This document shows, piece after piece, positions 33,393-42,990 of a stretch of 64,000 bases of DNA (positions are counted from its first letter, which is position 1; each line of letters begins with the position of its first letter). Under the pieces are notes generated by a model that worked only from the letters and a program-made list of their open reading frames with translations, was not told the origin of the DNA and did not search any database. The position numbers and the translations under genes are program-made. The DNA is from Glaciecola sp. XM2 (GTDB lineage Bacteria > Pseudomonadota > Gammaproteobacteria > Enterobacterales > Alteromonadaceae), in contig NZ_JAHEOJ010000013.1 of assembly GCF_018595715.1 (NCBI RefSeq), positions 31,679 through 95,678 of the forward strand, in the 5' to 3' direction.

Positions 33393-33818
33393 ATGACAGA
33401 ACTTAATCCAAGTTATGTGCTTGCGGTCGCCGAACAATTGTCATTTGTCAGCGCTTTTTTAGGCGGTATTTCAGCTACCTTGCTCGTTACAATCGTGGTG
33501 TTCACTTCTGAAAAAAAGTCGGTCAGCTGGATAGTGTCATCGTCAGCACTAGCTGCGTGCAGTTTATTAGTTGCTGTGGTTGCATCATGGCGGTTAACCA
33601 TTCTTCTGCACCCCACCATGCCCATAATAGTAGACCAGACTCTGCTCAAAACTCTATGGGCAGGTATGTTAAGTGGATACAGCCTCGGATTTCTTAGTCT
33701 ACTTGTGAGTGTAGGCCTATCAGGGTGGCTTCGGTCTAGAAAGACAGGTCTTATTACCAGTATCATAGCATCCATCGCAGTGCTCTTTTTTATACTAGCC
33801 ACCCCATTTGGATTTTAA
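33393..33818 (+). CDS. Four-helix membrane protein, unknown function
   Basis: A 141-residue integral membrane protein with four evenly spaced hydrophobic helices (about 14-37, 46-67, 82-107, 115-137). No conserved motif is recognised. It has no signal peptide distinct from the first helix. Preceded by a short spacer containing AACAGGG and followed by a frameshifted membrane-protein gene. Confidence 0.65.
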   Translation: MTELNPSYVLAVAEQLSFVSAFLGGISATLLVTIVVFTSEKKSVSWIVSSSALAACSLLVAVVASWRLTILLHPTMPIIVDQTLLKTLWAGMLSGYSLGFLSLLVSVGLSGWLRSRKTGLITSIIASIAVLFFILATPFGF

Positions 33819-33955
33819 ATTAAAATAATACCGTGATTAAAAATGATAATTGAAATAGCAAAAACGCAAATGCTCAAACGTTTCAAATTACCGAGTGCGC
33901 TACCGCTACACATCGCTAAAAATTTATCCAACTATGAACACCGTGGAGCTCTATC

Positions 33956-34692
33956 ATGATCCTACGTCGACTTACCAAGCACATAAAAGACCAAAACTGG
34001 TTCGCCGTCGCGCTAGACTTTGTAATCGTTATTGTTGGTGTTTTTATTGGCATTCAAGTTTCGAATTGGAATGACGCTCAGCAATCGCAAATGCGTGAAA
34101 CTGCTGTTCTTGCTCAGCTCAAAGAAGAGTTCGTCGAAATCGAAAAAACACTTACTTCGCAAATTCAATTTCGCGAAGTTTACATGCAAAATTTAGCCGC
34201 CCTCATTACAACCTTGGAAGGCAGTAGTCCAGCTGCAGACGACAAAACAATCCGGCAAGCACTGGCAGACAGCACAGCAGCAGGGCGTCGCCCCCCAAAT
34301 CGGCGGCCTATATACAAATAACCGCGAATGGCCAGCTAGCGACATTAAACAATACCGACCTTGAAAGAGCGCTCATCGAATACCATACGCGCTTAGAGCG
34401 CGACAACTTCGTTCATCAGGCGCTAGTGGACCTTGTTCTAGAAGAATTGTCTGCAAACACTTCTGTAGACCGTGATGTCGTTAATAAGGGAAATTTGGGC
34501 GCCGCGGTAGATACTGCTCAAATCGATGGGACTGAGTATATAAGATCTTATGACCTATCTTTAATGAAAGCATATGAAACTCGCTATGAGACAATGTATA
34601 GTTTGCATGGGGTTATGTGGGATTCGGAAAGACGACAGCTAGGTTTCGCTCGCGAAGTTATAGCGCTGATTGACGCTGAAGACTCTAACTAA
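33956..34692 (+). pseudogene. Frameshifted membrane-anchored protein (single TM, cytoplasmic-side unknown)
   Basis: The first part (33956-about 34296) encodes an N-terminal region with one TM helix (DFVIVIVGVFIGIQVSNWN), typical of a widespread family of small membrane-anchored helical proteins. It then runs out of frame to an early stop at 34321. The sequence continues in the +2 frame with SAAYIQITANGQLATLNNTD and LERALIEYHTRLERDN and on to TAA at 34692. Adding one C to the C6 run at 34291-34296 restores a single 245-codon gene. The ribosome binding site GGAG precedes the ATG. It is either a recent pseudogene, a slippage-regulated gene or a sequencing error. Confidence 0.75.
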
Positions 34693-34866
34693 AGCATGCC
34701 AACTAACGCTTATCAGTCTGCCTATCAATTACGAAAGACCTCATCATGGCTGGGCACAAAATCGGCATATTTGAATATACAATGGTAGAACGATATATAT
34801 ACTAAGCAATAGAGATACCTACGTTGTTTTCGCAGGTGTCGATGCAATTACTAGGGAAAGAATACT

Positions 34867-36441
34867 ATGCAAACAACGCTGTCTGTTTTTGGCAAAGCCT
34901 CACTTATCATCTTCTTACTTTTTCTTTTCAACAAATCAGCCCTCGCCGATAATTCAAAACTTAATTTTACCGAAGCGACTATCAATGATTTCAATAAGGC
35001 CATAGATAACGGCGATTTAACTTCTGAGGAATTGGTGAATCTGTTTCTAAAACGTATAGCAGAGTATGACCAAAAGGGCCCTTCCCTAAATACGATTATC
35101 CACATTAATCCACTTGCCCTTGAGCAGGCCAAAGCATTAGACAAAGAGCGGCAAGAGTCTGGTAGACGCTCTCGACTTCACGGCATACCAATATTGGTTA
35201 AAGACAATATCGACACCCAAGATATGCCCACAACCGCTGGCTCGTTTATGCTCAAAGACAGTTTCCCGCCTGACGACGCACGTGTAATTGCTCAGTTAAA
35301 AGACGCCGGCGCTATTGTTTTGGGTAAGTTAAATATGAGCGAATTTGCATCGGGCGGGCCATGGAGTTCACTGGCAGGCCCAATCATTAATCCTCATAAT
35401 CTCGCAAAGACTCCTGCAGGTTCTTCAGGTGGAACGGGGGCTGCAATAGCCGCTAGGTTTGCCAGCATAGGCTTGGGTACCGATACCGGTGGTTCTGTGC
35501 GCGGGCCTTCGTCAGCAAATGGCATAGTAGGGTTAAAAACAACCCACGGACTTGTCAGTACAGATGGCGTGATACCCCTTGCGTTATCTTTTGACACAAT
35601 AGGGCCTATGGCAAATAATGTGACCGACCTTGCCATTTTGTTAAACGTAATTGTAGACGGTAACGTTACTCAAGTATCTGAAATGGACGACTACACAAAG
35701 TCATTGAAAAAGGACGGCCTGAAAAATAAAAAGATCGGCGTGATTCGCAAATTCACCGGCGATGATTATGAAGTAGATTGGTTATTTGATACGGCTTTGC
35801 ATGCAATGGAAAAATCTGGGGCAGAAGTGGTCGAAATAACCCTCCCTGCGTGGTTGTTAGAGTCTAGAGGTCATTTTTACCGAGCGATTCGCTTTCCAGA
35901 ATTTAAATCACAAATTGAAACCTATTTGGCAACCCTTGACGAAGGCTATCCAAAAACCTTAGATGACTTAATCACGCAGTCGATGGAAGTGACTTCTAAG
36001 CAACCTGATGGCGTGATCCCCAACCCAGCTAGATGGTCATTGATGAAAGTCGAAAACGAAGCTACAAGTCTTGATGGTTACGAGTATAAGGCCGTTAAAG
36101 AGTTTGCCCTACCGCTGATAAGAGAGTTTTTAAAAGGCCTTATGCAACACAAAGGCTTAGATGCATTGGTATATCCAACCACAAGTATGCCGGCAGAGCT
36201 GGTGGATTTTCCATACACTGGAGATGGGCTTCCTGGCTCCGGTGGTTCTAATTTCAATTTAGCGAACCTGTCAGGTTTCCCAGACTTATCTATGCCTATT
36301 GGGTTTACGTCTTTAGGCATGCCCGTCAATCTGTCGATTATGGGCGAAGCTTATAGTGAACCCACGCTTATCGAGATCGCTTATTCGCTTGAGCAGCAAA
36401 TAATGGCTTCTCGCGTTCCAGTTAACACACCTTCTTTATAA
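34867..36441 (+). CDS. Secreted amidase signature family enzyme
   Basis: A 524-residue amidase with a signal peptide (about 1-27, ending ALA). The Ser-cisSer-Lys triad is visible: Lys112 in PILVKDN, the cis-Ser in AGSSGG (186/187), and the nucleophile Ser210 in GTDTGGSVRGPS. Such enzymes hydrolyse amides; exported members resemble peptide amidases and glutamyl-tRNA amidotransferase subunit A in fold only. The GAT-type role is excluded by the signal peptide and lack of GatB/C neighbours. Substrate unknown. Ends about 150 bases before the PadR operator. Confidence 0.92.
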   Translation: MQTTLSVFGKASLIIFLLFLFNKSALADNSKLNFTEATINDFNKAIDNGDLTSEELVNLFLKRIAEYDQKGPSLNTIIHINPLALEQAKALDKERQESGRRSRLHGIPILVKDNIDTQDMPTTAGSFMLKDSFPPDDARVIAQLKDAGAIVLGKLNMSEFASGGPWSSLAGPIINPHNLAKTPAGSSGGTGAAIAARFASIGLGTDTGGSVRGPSSANGIVGLKTTHGLVSTDGVIPLALSFDTIGPMANNVTDLAILLNVIVDGNVTQVSEMDDYTKSLKKDGLKNKKIGVIRKFTGDDYEVDWLFDTALHAMEKSGAEVVEITLPAWLLESRGHFYRAIRFPEFKSQIETYLATLDEGYPKTLDDLITQSMEVTSKQPDGVIPNPARWSLMKVENEATSLDGYEYKAVKEFALPLIREFLKGLMQHKGLDALVYPTTSMPAELVDFPYTGDGLPGSGGSNFNLANLSGFPDLSMPIGFTSLGMPVNLSIMGEAYSEPTLIEIAYSLEQQIMASRVPVNTPSL

Positions 36442-36489
36442 GCAACCATGCTGGCTGCGAAGGTCTCAGTTCTTATATACCCATTATAT

Positions 36490-36568
36490 CTACATAATAG
36501 GTATAATATGAAACACGATCCATTTTGAGATAATACCTATCAGACCGCTTTAATAATCTATTATGTAG
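36490..36568. promoter_or_regulatory. Paired inverted repeats upstream of the PadR gene
   Basis: CTACATAATAG (36490-36500) recurs exactly inverted as CTATTATGTAG (36558-36568). Nested inside are ATAGGTATAAT (36498-36508) and its near-inverted copy ATAATACCTAT (36530-36540). PadR repressors commonly autoregulate through such AT-rich dyads, so this is the likely operator of the PadR gene at 36596. Confidence 0.55.
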
Positions 36569-36595
36569 GTATTAGAGATTGGCGACGGGGCTAAA

Positions 36596-36931
36596 ATGAA
36601 TAAACAACAATACTTAGGTGAATTTGAGCATGCGGTTTTGCTCACAATAATTGCCTTAAAAGATAACGCATATGGCGTGACAATTAAGTCTCATCTAAAA
36701 GACTGCGTGGGGCGCGACGTGTCAATTGGTGCCTTGTATTCAACCACCGAACGTTTAGAAAAAAAAGGCTTGCTGGAATCGAGAAAGTCAGGCGCTACTG
36801 CCGCTAGAGGCGGAAAGGCTAAGCGATTTTTTAACGTCACTGCTTCTGGCTTACAAGCCATTAAAATAACGAAATCTCAAATAGAAAAATTGTGGGCAAG
36901 CGCATCTCTTCAAAATGTGGTGAGCTTATGA
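36596..36931 (+). CDS. PadR-family transcriptional regulator
   Basis: A 111-residue winged-helix protein. The PadR signature stretches are EHAVLLTIIALKDNAYGVTI (11-30), VSIGALYSTTERLEKKGLLE (about 42-61) and the beta-wing RGGKAKRFFNVTASGLQAI. It is the short subtype without a long C-terminal helix, as found in operons with permease-prefix membrane proteins. It overlaps the next gene by four bases (ATGA). Confidence 0.9.
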   Translation: MNKQQYLGEFEHAVLLTIIALKDNAYGVTIKSHLKDCVGRDVSIGALYSTTERLEKKGLLESRKSGATAARGGKAKRFFNVTASGLQAIKITKSQIEKLWASASLQNVVSL

Positions 36932-37599
36932 AAACTAACAATAAAAAGCCACCAACGCTTGGCATCGCATTACTAGAGCATACTCTACCAGAATCAATCA
37001 AAGACGATGTTATCGGGGATTTACACGAACAATACTACGAATCAAAAGACACGCTCCTAATAAAGCAATGGGAGTTCTACAAACAAGTTTTATTGATAAT
37101 TTTGAGGTATGTGATGATTACTAAACAAGCGCTCTCATTGGTTTGTGCAATACTTGCGCTAAGCGTCTTTTTTGTTGTTACTGCCGGTATACTTTTCTTA
37201 TCGAACAACAACGACGCCGAAGCATTTACCAAGCCTTACTGGACCGACGGTAATTTTTACCAATTCTTTTTAGATCCGATGTTATATCAATCAATATCGT
37301 TGGAGCTCTTCACAGGCGTAAGTCCCCAACTGTTTATCAATATTCCAGCTATATTGTGGGTCCTATTGGGAGCAGGTGCGGTATTCTTAATGAGCAGAGC
37401 GTCTAAGTTGAACCTACAATCCATTGCAGCACTCTCTGTCATCTTATTAGCGGGGCCGTATATTTGGGGGATGATTAGCTTTAAAACAAATCATATTCCA
37501 CTGGTAGAATCAGGGCCGATTATCGCTTTTTCGTTAATTACTGTCTCGTACCTCGTCATACCCCTAACGGTTTTGTTCATTAAAGAGTTACTGCGATAA
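36928..37599 (+). CDS. Membrane protein with permease-prefix-like N-terminus
   Basis: A 223-residue protein starting at ATG 36928, which overlaps the PadR stop. Residues 1-65 (LGIALLEHTLPESIKDDVIG, LHEQYYESKD, EFYKQVLLI) resemble the permease prefix domain 2 that usually precedes MacB/FtsX-type permeases encoded next to PadR. Here four TM helices follow (about 67-88, 131-152, 165-186, 195-219), with no MacB-type periplasmic domain or FtsX repeat. It is thus a stand-alone prefix protein or a shortened relative. The PadR pair is a recognisable unit of unknown role. Confidence 0.7.
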   Translation: MKTNNKKPPTLGIALLEHTLPESIKDDVIGDLHEQYYESKDTLLIKQWEFYKQVLLIILRYVMITKQALSLVCAILALSVFFVVTAGILFLSNNNDAEAFTKPYWTDGNFYQFFLDPMLYQSISLELFTGVSPQLFINIPAILWVLLGAGAVFLMSRASKLNLQSIAALSVILLAGPYIWGMISFKTNHIPLVESGPIIAFSLITVSYLVIPLTVLFIKELLR

Positions 37600-37666
37600 G
37601 AGGATGTAAAGAGGTAGTATTAGTTTTGGTGCTGATATTAAATGACATGAGCAATGTAAGTGCGAG

Positions 37667-39043
37667 TCAACGAAATTTGGGCAACGTCACCTTAACCACC
37701 AAGCCGTTGTTTGCATAAGCACCGCTCTCGCTATCATGAGTCGAGCTCTCTGTATTACCAGAGGGTGGTTGAGCCGCGCTGCGGTTATACAACGCAATTT
37801 GCCCATGATGCGCATCTATAATTTCACGACACAGGGCCAAGCCAAGTCCTGTTCCATTAGATTTTGTCGAATAAAACGGTATCAACACGCTATTGAGGGA
37901 GTCATCCGCTATTCCTTTACCACGGTCTTTTACTTTGATTACGGTGGAGACTTCTGTTTGTGCTAGTTCAACACTTACATCTTCTGGTCGTGAGCCCGAT
38001 TCATGGGCATTTTTGAGCAGATTTATCATCAGCTGTTCAAACTGCGCAGCATCGGCATGGAGCGTCAAATCATCAGGTGAACTTTCCGGTAACCGCAGGT
38101 TAAATTGCCACTGCTGTGCTAATTGCTCAAACACGTCAGATACCTTAAGCGGATGCACTTTAGGCTCTGGGATTTTTGCAAACTTCCCATATCCCTGCAC
38201 AAAATCGCTCAAATGCTTTATGCGTTCATCTATTGTGGAAAATACTCTGGCTAAACGGTCTTCATCTACCTGTAAACTGAGTATTCGACCGCTATGCAAC
38301 ATTGACGATATTGGCCCTAAGCTATTGTTTAATTCGTGGCTAATCACACGTATGACTTTCTTCCAAACTGCTACTTCTTGACGACTTAATTCGCGTGTCA
38401 TTTGTTTTAGGATATACAGCGTGTGAGATTGATTGTTTAAACTGAAACTCCCCAAAGACATGTGCCAGGTTTCAGGCTCTTTGTCTTTATGATTGAGACT
38501 AAACAACCCTTCTTTGTTGGCAGTTATAGCATCCGCAGCCCCCTGCGGAGCGTTATTAAGTAATGCGCTTAGTTGCCGTCCAGAAATACCGTCAAAGGTA
38601 GAGAAAAAATGGCGGGCAGCGATATTACTAAAAATCACCACGCCTTGGTCGTTTACCAAGAGCAATACATCAGGAGAGCTTTGCGTAATTTTATCGAGCA
38701 GAAGCTCACGCTGGTATAGCCAATGCTTTTCTTCGCGCAGTTTATCTATGGTTTGGTTATAAAGCCCACACAGTTGGCCTAACTGATCGCTTTTTTGATA
38801 TGACAAAGAGCTAGAAAACTCGCCATCTTTCATATTTAGCAAACCAATTTCTAGTGCCGACAGGCCCTCTTTTATGTCTTTGAGCATAAAGCGTGCAGCG
38901 CCAACACTTAACGATAACACCAAAAACGTGAATACTAGCTTTTGCACTAACGTCCAATCTACAAGCCAATAGACCGGCAAAAGCCCAATTAAGCTGCATA
39001 GCAGGCAAATTATCCAAACTCGAGTGGTCACCGACATGATCAT
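37667..39043 (-). CDS. Sensor histidine kinase of the sigma-54/ABC operon
   Basis: A 458-residue kinase. Two close TM helices (about 7-27 and 33-53) with almost no periplasmic loop, a HAMP-like linker, a PAS-like domain (about 115-215: SPDVLLLVNDQGVVIFSN) and HisKA with His236 in RVISHELNNSLGP are seen. The ATPase domain has N-box LLKNAHESG, G1 VKDRGKGI and G2 STKSNGTGLGLALCREI. The lack of a periplasmic sensor suggests it senses the membrane or works through the transporter. It is last in the operon, 1 base after the regulator stop. Confidence 0.92.
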   Translation of the reverse strand: MIMSVTTRVWIICLLCSLIGLLPVYWLVDWTLVQKLVFTFLVLSLSVGAARFMLKDIKEGLSALEIGLLNMKDGEFSSSLSYQKSDQLGQLCGLYNQTIDKLREEKHWLYQRELLLDKITQSSPDVLLLVNDQGVVIFSNIAARHFFSTFDGISGRQLSALLNNAPQGAADAITANKEGLFSLNHKDKEPETWHMSLGSFSLNNQSHTLYILKQMTRELSRQEVAVWKKVIRVISHELNNSLGPISSMLHSGRILSLQVDEDRLARVFSTIDERIKHLSDFVQGYGKFAKIPEPKVHPLKVSDVFEQLAQQWQFNLRLPESSPDDLTLHADAAQFEQLMINLLKNAHESGSRPEDVSVELAQTEVSTVIKVKDRGKGIADDSLNSVLIPFYSTKSNGTGLGLALCREIIDAHHGQIALYNRSAAQPPSGNTESSTHDSESGAYANNGLVVKVTLPKFR

Positions 39044-39044
39044 G

Positions 39045-40409
39045 CTAGTAATCTATGCCGAATTTATTGAGGCGTCGGTACAGCGCTTGGCGGCTCATCC
39101 CAAACTGCCTAGCTACACGCGCGATTACACCTTGATGCTCTCGCATAGCATTCTCTAAAGCACTTTTGTCTGGCTCTTGCGTCATTTGATTTTGCGCGTC
39201 AACCGATGCACTATTTTGAATAACATCTTCCCTAAAGGCAAAGTCTTCAGTTTCAATAATCCCTTGTGGTTTTAACACGGCAACGCGTTTACAGGCATTC
39301 TCTAGTTCACGCACGTTGCCGGGCCAAGACTGTGTTAATAAAGCTTGCTCAGCTGACAAGCTTAATTCCCTGGCCGGTAAAAAGTATTGCACTAATGGCA
39401 TAATATCTTCAGGCCTTTTTGCCAACGCTGGCAACTGTAGCTCAATCACATTTAAGCGGTAGTACAAGTCTTCTCTAAACTCTCCGTTGGCAATCTGTTC
39501 CAATAAATTTGCGTTAGTTGCGGAGATGACTCGCACATCCACCTGCATTGTCTTAGTTGAACCAAGGCGTTCAAACTGCCCAGTTTGCAGCACACGGAGC
39601 AATTTGGTTTGTCCTGAATACGACAAATTGCCAATTTCATCTAAAAATAAAGTACCGCCGTCAGCGGCTTCAAATCTGCCGATACGGGCTTTAGTTGCAC
39701 CTGTGTATGCGCCAGCCTCTGCACCAAAAAGCTCTGCCTCAATCAAGTCTGGCGGGAGTGCTCCACAGTTCACTTTTATAAAAGGTTTGTTCGCTAATGA
39801 AGACTGCGCCTGAACAAGCTCGGCAATTTTCTCTTTTCCGGCACCGTTTGCACCTGTAATGAGTACCGAGATATCCGATTTTGCTACTTGAATAGCCATA
39901 TCAACGACTCGCTGCATAGCGGTGCTTGAATAAATCAGTCCAACTTGCTCGGCAGCAGTCTGTGAGGGCTTTTGCGCTGCTTTGTGTCTTTCAAGCTGTT
40001 CGGTTTGTTGACGTGACTTACCTACCTCAATTAAGTTGCCAACGCTGGTGAGCAATTTTTGGTCGTCCCAAGGTTTGGCTATATAGTCAGCGGCACCGGC
40101 TTTCACTAATTCAATCGCCTGCTCTAAATCCGTCCATGCAGTAATAAGGATAATGGGCAAATTCGGATTAAGCGCTCTGAGCGATTCAAACAGCGCTTTG
40201 CCCTCTTCTCCAGAGGTTGTATCCCGCGTAAAGTTCATGTCTTGAATCACCAACGAAACACGCAGTTGATTGACGATACTTATTGCTTGCTCAGGAGAAT
40301 TGGTTGTAACAACATCGTAGCCATGAATTTCGAGTAGCAACGACAGTGCTTGAAGCACCGCCGTTGTATCATCAACGATCAAGACTTTTTCAACTGTTTT
40401 TTTATTCAC
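39045..40409 (-). CDS. Sigma-54-dependent response regulator (NtrC family)
   Basis: A 454-residue enhancer-binding protein. The receiver has Asp13/14 and the phosphoacceptor Asp57 in VIQDMNF. The AAA+ domain (about 155-385) has a Walker A variant GANGAGKE, the sigma-54 contact loop GAYTGA (variant of GAFTGA), Walker B GGTLFLDEIGN and the RNVRELENA-like WPGNVRELENA. A Fis-type HTH closes the protein (VARQFGMSRQALYRRL). It should activate the -24/-12 promoter upstream of the operon (45222-45238) through the palindromes at 45294-45332. Encoded in the same operon as its targets. Confidence 0.94.
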   Translation of the reverse strand: MNKKTVEKVLIVDDTTAVLQALSLLLEIHGYDVVTTNSPEQAISIVNQLRVSLVIQDMNFTRDTTSGEEGKALFESLRALNPNLPIILITAWTDLEQAIELVKAGAADYIAKPWDDQKLLTSVGNLIEVGKSRQQTEQLERHKAAQKPSQTAAEQVGLIYSSTAMQRVVDMAIQVAKSDISVLITGANGAGKEKIAELVQAQSSLANKPFIKVNCGALPPDLIEAELFGAEAGAYTGATKARIGRFEAADGGTLFLDEIGNLSYSGQTKLLRVLQTGQFERLGSTKTMQVDVRVISATNANLLEQIANGEFREDLYYRLNVIELQLPALAKRPEDIMPLVQYFLPARELSLSAEQALLTQSWPGNVRELENACKRVAVLKPQGIIETEDFAFREDVIQNSASVDAQNQMTQEPDKSALENAMREHQGVIARVARQFGMSRQALYRRLNKFGIDY

Positions 40410-40442
40410 GTATTACTTCTCTGCCGTTGTTTCATTTTCTTG

Positions 40443-41651
40443 TTATATTGAGCGAGTGGCGATGCTCGGCGAGATATTGGCCGCTCTGTTCGCTGGCACC
40501 AAAACAGACATTAGACTAATCAAAAATACAAAGCCCGCCGTGTATAGAATGAATGCGTTATCTAATGCTGGCAAGGAATATTCTTGTAACAATAGCGTTC
40601 CTAAATAAACCGCACCCGCTGAGCCAACCACCAGCCCAACGATACAGACCATGGCATTTTCTACCAAAAAGTATTTAACAATATCAGATTTGCGGGCGCC
40701 AAGGGCCCTGCGCGTGCCAATTTGTTTAGTACGCTTGCTGATATTGAACAAGGTTAGACCAAATATACCCACAATGGTTATCATAATCAGCACGACAATA
40801 ATTACCATCAGCATGCGTGCCATCAATATGTCACCGGCATTGTACTGCGCCTTTGCCTCATCAAAACCAATCGCGGGGTTGATCACGCGTTTATCATAGT
40901 TAGCTAGCATCAATTCTTCAATTTGGCGTTTTATAGCGGTGCGCTCTTCAGGATTAGTGCGCACTACATAATGGTCAAAACTTCTTACTTCGACATAAGG
41001 AAATATAACCATGTTGTCTGCTCGTGAATCCTGTAACCAAGGTCCTTTCATTTCCTCTACAATCCCAATAATTTTAATAGGCGCCGGTCCAAAATAGACC
41101 GTTTGACCTAATCCATCGCCTTCAGGAAACATCTCATCTACGAAGGCTTTGCTAGCGATTATTACCGTAGGGGGGTTCTCCATCGACAAACCGTACTTTA
41201 TTTCATCTGGATTAAAATCGCGGCCTGCAATCAGATTTACGCCAAGCGTATCAATCATGTTTTCATCACCTGCAGTGTACGCCGCCCGAACACTTTTATT
41301 GTTTTCGATTTCGGGATCGGGTTGTGAATTAAAGCTAGATGCGGAGCCACTGCCAGAGAGGGGAACATCTTGCATGAACACCGCGTTTTCAACGTCCGGA
41401 ATGTTGCGTAGCATCTGTTCGTCTAACTCTATTTGCTGCATGCGATCAACATCTCCAAACGTTAACACGCTAAAGTGCAGGAGGGATTCCTCAGGATAGC
41501 CTGTTTCTTGTTGTAGATAGTTAACTCGGTCAACAATGACGAAGGCAGCCACACTTACAATAGCCACGGTAATCGCTATTTCAACTAAAAGTAAAAACGT
41601 ACTCACTTTGGAGCGCAGTAAGGCATTAAATATTGGTTTAATCTCTAACAT
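40443..41651 (-). CDS. ABC transporter permease, MacB/FtsX type (second)
   Basis: A 402-residue permease with the MacB-PCD/FtsX layout: one N-terminal TM (about 17-37), a large periplasmic domain (about 40-270) and three C-terminal TM helices (about 280-300, 330-352, 370-392). The cytoplasmic coupling helix TKQIGTRRALGARKSDIVKYFLVE is typical. It should form a heterodimer with the permease at 41676. Such mechanotransmission transporters drive export of peptides, lipoproteins or antibiotics together with a periplasmic adaptor. Confidence 0.9.
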   Translation of the reverse strand: MLEIKPIFNALLRSKVSTFLLLVEIAITVAIVSVAAFVIVDRVNYLQQETGYPEESLLHFSVLTFGDVDRMQQIELDEQMLRNIPDVENAVFMQDVPLSGSGSASSFNSQPDPEIENNKSVRAAYTAGDENMIDTLGVNLIAGRDFNPDEIKYGLSMENPPTVIIASKAFVDEMFPEGDGLGQTVYFGPAPIKIIGIVEEMKGPWLQDSRADNMVIFPYVEVRSFDHYVVRTNPEERTAIKRQIEELMLANYDKRVINPAIGFDEAKAQYNAGDILMARMLMVIIVVLIMITIVGIFGLTLFNISKRTKQIGTRRALGARKSDIVKYFLVENAMVCIVGLVVGSAGAVYLGTLLLQEYSLPALDNAFILYTAGFVFLISLMSVLVPANRAANISPSIATRSI

Positions 41652-41675
41652 GATATCTGTCCTTTAAAAGTGAGC

Positions 41676-42989
41676 TTATTGGGTTTTTAAGTAAATGGCA
41701 GGTTGTGTTTTGCATACCAACCACGCTGGAATAGCACCGGCAATCAAACAAGAAACAATAGCGATGCTTGGGGCAGCAAGCAACATGCTTATATCCATGG
41801 TGGCCAGCGCACTAAAGTAACTATAAGTAGAACGCACTCCCCATAAACCAAGCTGGGCAATGCCAATGCCAACTATTCCGCCGAAGAACCCCAACATCGA
41901 TACTTCAACTAAATGCTGAGCAAATACCTGTGACTTGCTTGCACCCAACGCTCTGCGCACGCCAATTTCAGGCGCTCTGCGTAAAAATTTAGCTAACAAC
42001 AAAGCAAGGATATTGACTAAACATACGGTTAAAAATAAGAAGCTTAGCCCTACTAATAAACGATTATCTTCTGACACGACATTGTTATATGCCATCCATT
42101 CATTTACATCACGTAATGCAAATTTAGGGCTTTCTCGCTCAAATCGTCCAAGCGTTGCTTGCTCGCTTAAGTAGTTATTGAGGTAGTCACCAAATGCTTG
42201 TTTATCTTGCGCATTATTAAGTTCGACCCAAAACTGCATCCACAGCAATTCGGAGTTAAGTCTTTCTTGAAAAGTGTTAATCTCTTCAAACTTCCAGCCG
42301 TTCGTGTTGCCCCAGGTCGCCAGTTCATTAGCCTCAATTAAAGACAGCGGTATAAACAAATTTTCAGTTGAGTTGAAAGCCCCATTGTTCAGGTCATAGT
42401 ACTTAGTATGGATATCCCACTCTTTGATGACTCCAACTATCTGGAAAACCTGATCATCCAAATAAACCTGTTTGCCCACTGAGTTCTCACCGCCAAATAG
42501 CTTTTCATTAATGCTTTGACTAATCACGACTACAGGTGAGGCACTTTGATATTGTTGCTCAGTCCATGCACCCCCATACAAGAATGGCAAATCGAACATA
42601 GGAAAGAACTCACTACTAGTAACACGTGCGCTCTCCAAGAACGGCTTCACATCGCTAGAGTTCATGTGCACCGTAAAGCCTGTGCGTGTTGACGCTGTTT
42701 TACGAAACGGCAAGTCAACATCATTGAGAAACATCGCATCTTTGTAGGTGATTTGCGTAGGAATATTATCTTCTGTCCACCACTCTTCCCCATCGTCCAT
42801 CGCCTTTAGCTGCACAGCATGCAACTTGTCACTTTTATGAGGGATAGGGTCCATCGCCATCATGTGATACACCGAAAGGCTTGTCATGGTAATACCAATG
42901 CCGATTGCAATGGCAATTACCATCAATACTGATACCAGCGGCGTGCGCTTAAAGCTGCGCCAAGCTAAATCTAAGTAATGAACAAACAT
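41676..42989 (-). CDS. ABC transporter permease, MacB/FtsX type (first)
   Basis: A 437-residue permease. The ATG at 42989 is chosen because it begins one base after the ATPase stop and gives MFVHYLDLAWRSFKRTPLVS, the normal family start; a longer frame would overlap the ATPase by 65 bases. It has an N-terminal TM, a long periplasmic domain and three C-terminal TM helices, with EIGVRRALGASKSQVFAQHL as the coupling helix. The pair of unequal permeases points to a heterodimeric exporter. Confidence 0.9.
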   Translation of the reverse strand: MFVHYLDLAWRSFKRTPLVSVLMVIAIAIGIGITMTSLSVYHMMAMDPIPHKSDKLHAVQLKAMDDGEEWWTEDNIPTQITYKDAMFLNDVDLPFRKTASTRTGFTVHMNSSDVKPFLESARVTSSEFFPMFDLPFLYGGAWTEQQYQSASPVVVISQSINEKLFGGENSVGKQVYLDDQVFQIVGVIKEWDIHTKYYDLNNGAFNSTENLFIPLSLIEANELATWGNTNGWKFEEINTFQERLNSELLWMQFWVELNNAQDKQAFGDYLNNYLSEQATLGRFERESPKFALRDVNEWMAYNNVVSEDNRLLVGLSFLFLTVCLVNILALLLAKFLRRAPEIGVRRALGASKSQVFAQHLVEVSMLGFFGGIVGIGIAQLGLWGVRSTYSYFSALATMDISMLLAAPSIAIVSCLIAGAIPAWLVCKTQPAIYLKTQ

Positions 42990-42990
42990 C

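Noticed and set aside
33843..33959. A 38-codon frame ending in ATGA overlap with the frameshifted gene
   Set aside because: No ribosome binding site, unremarkable composition; the GGAG site of the following gene lies inside it. Probably chance.
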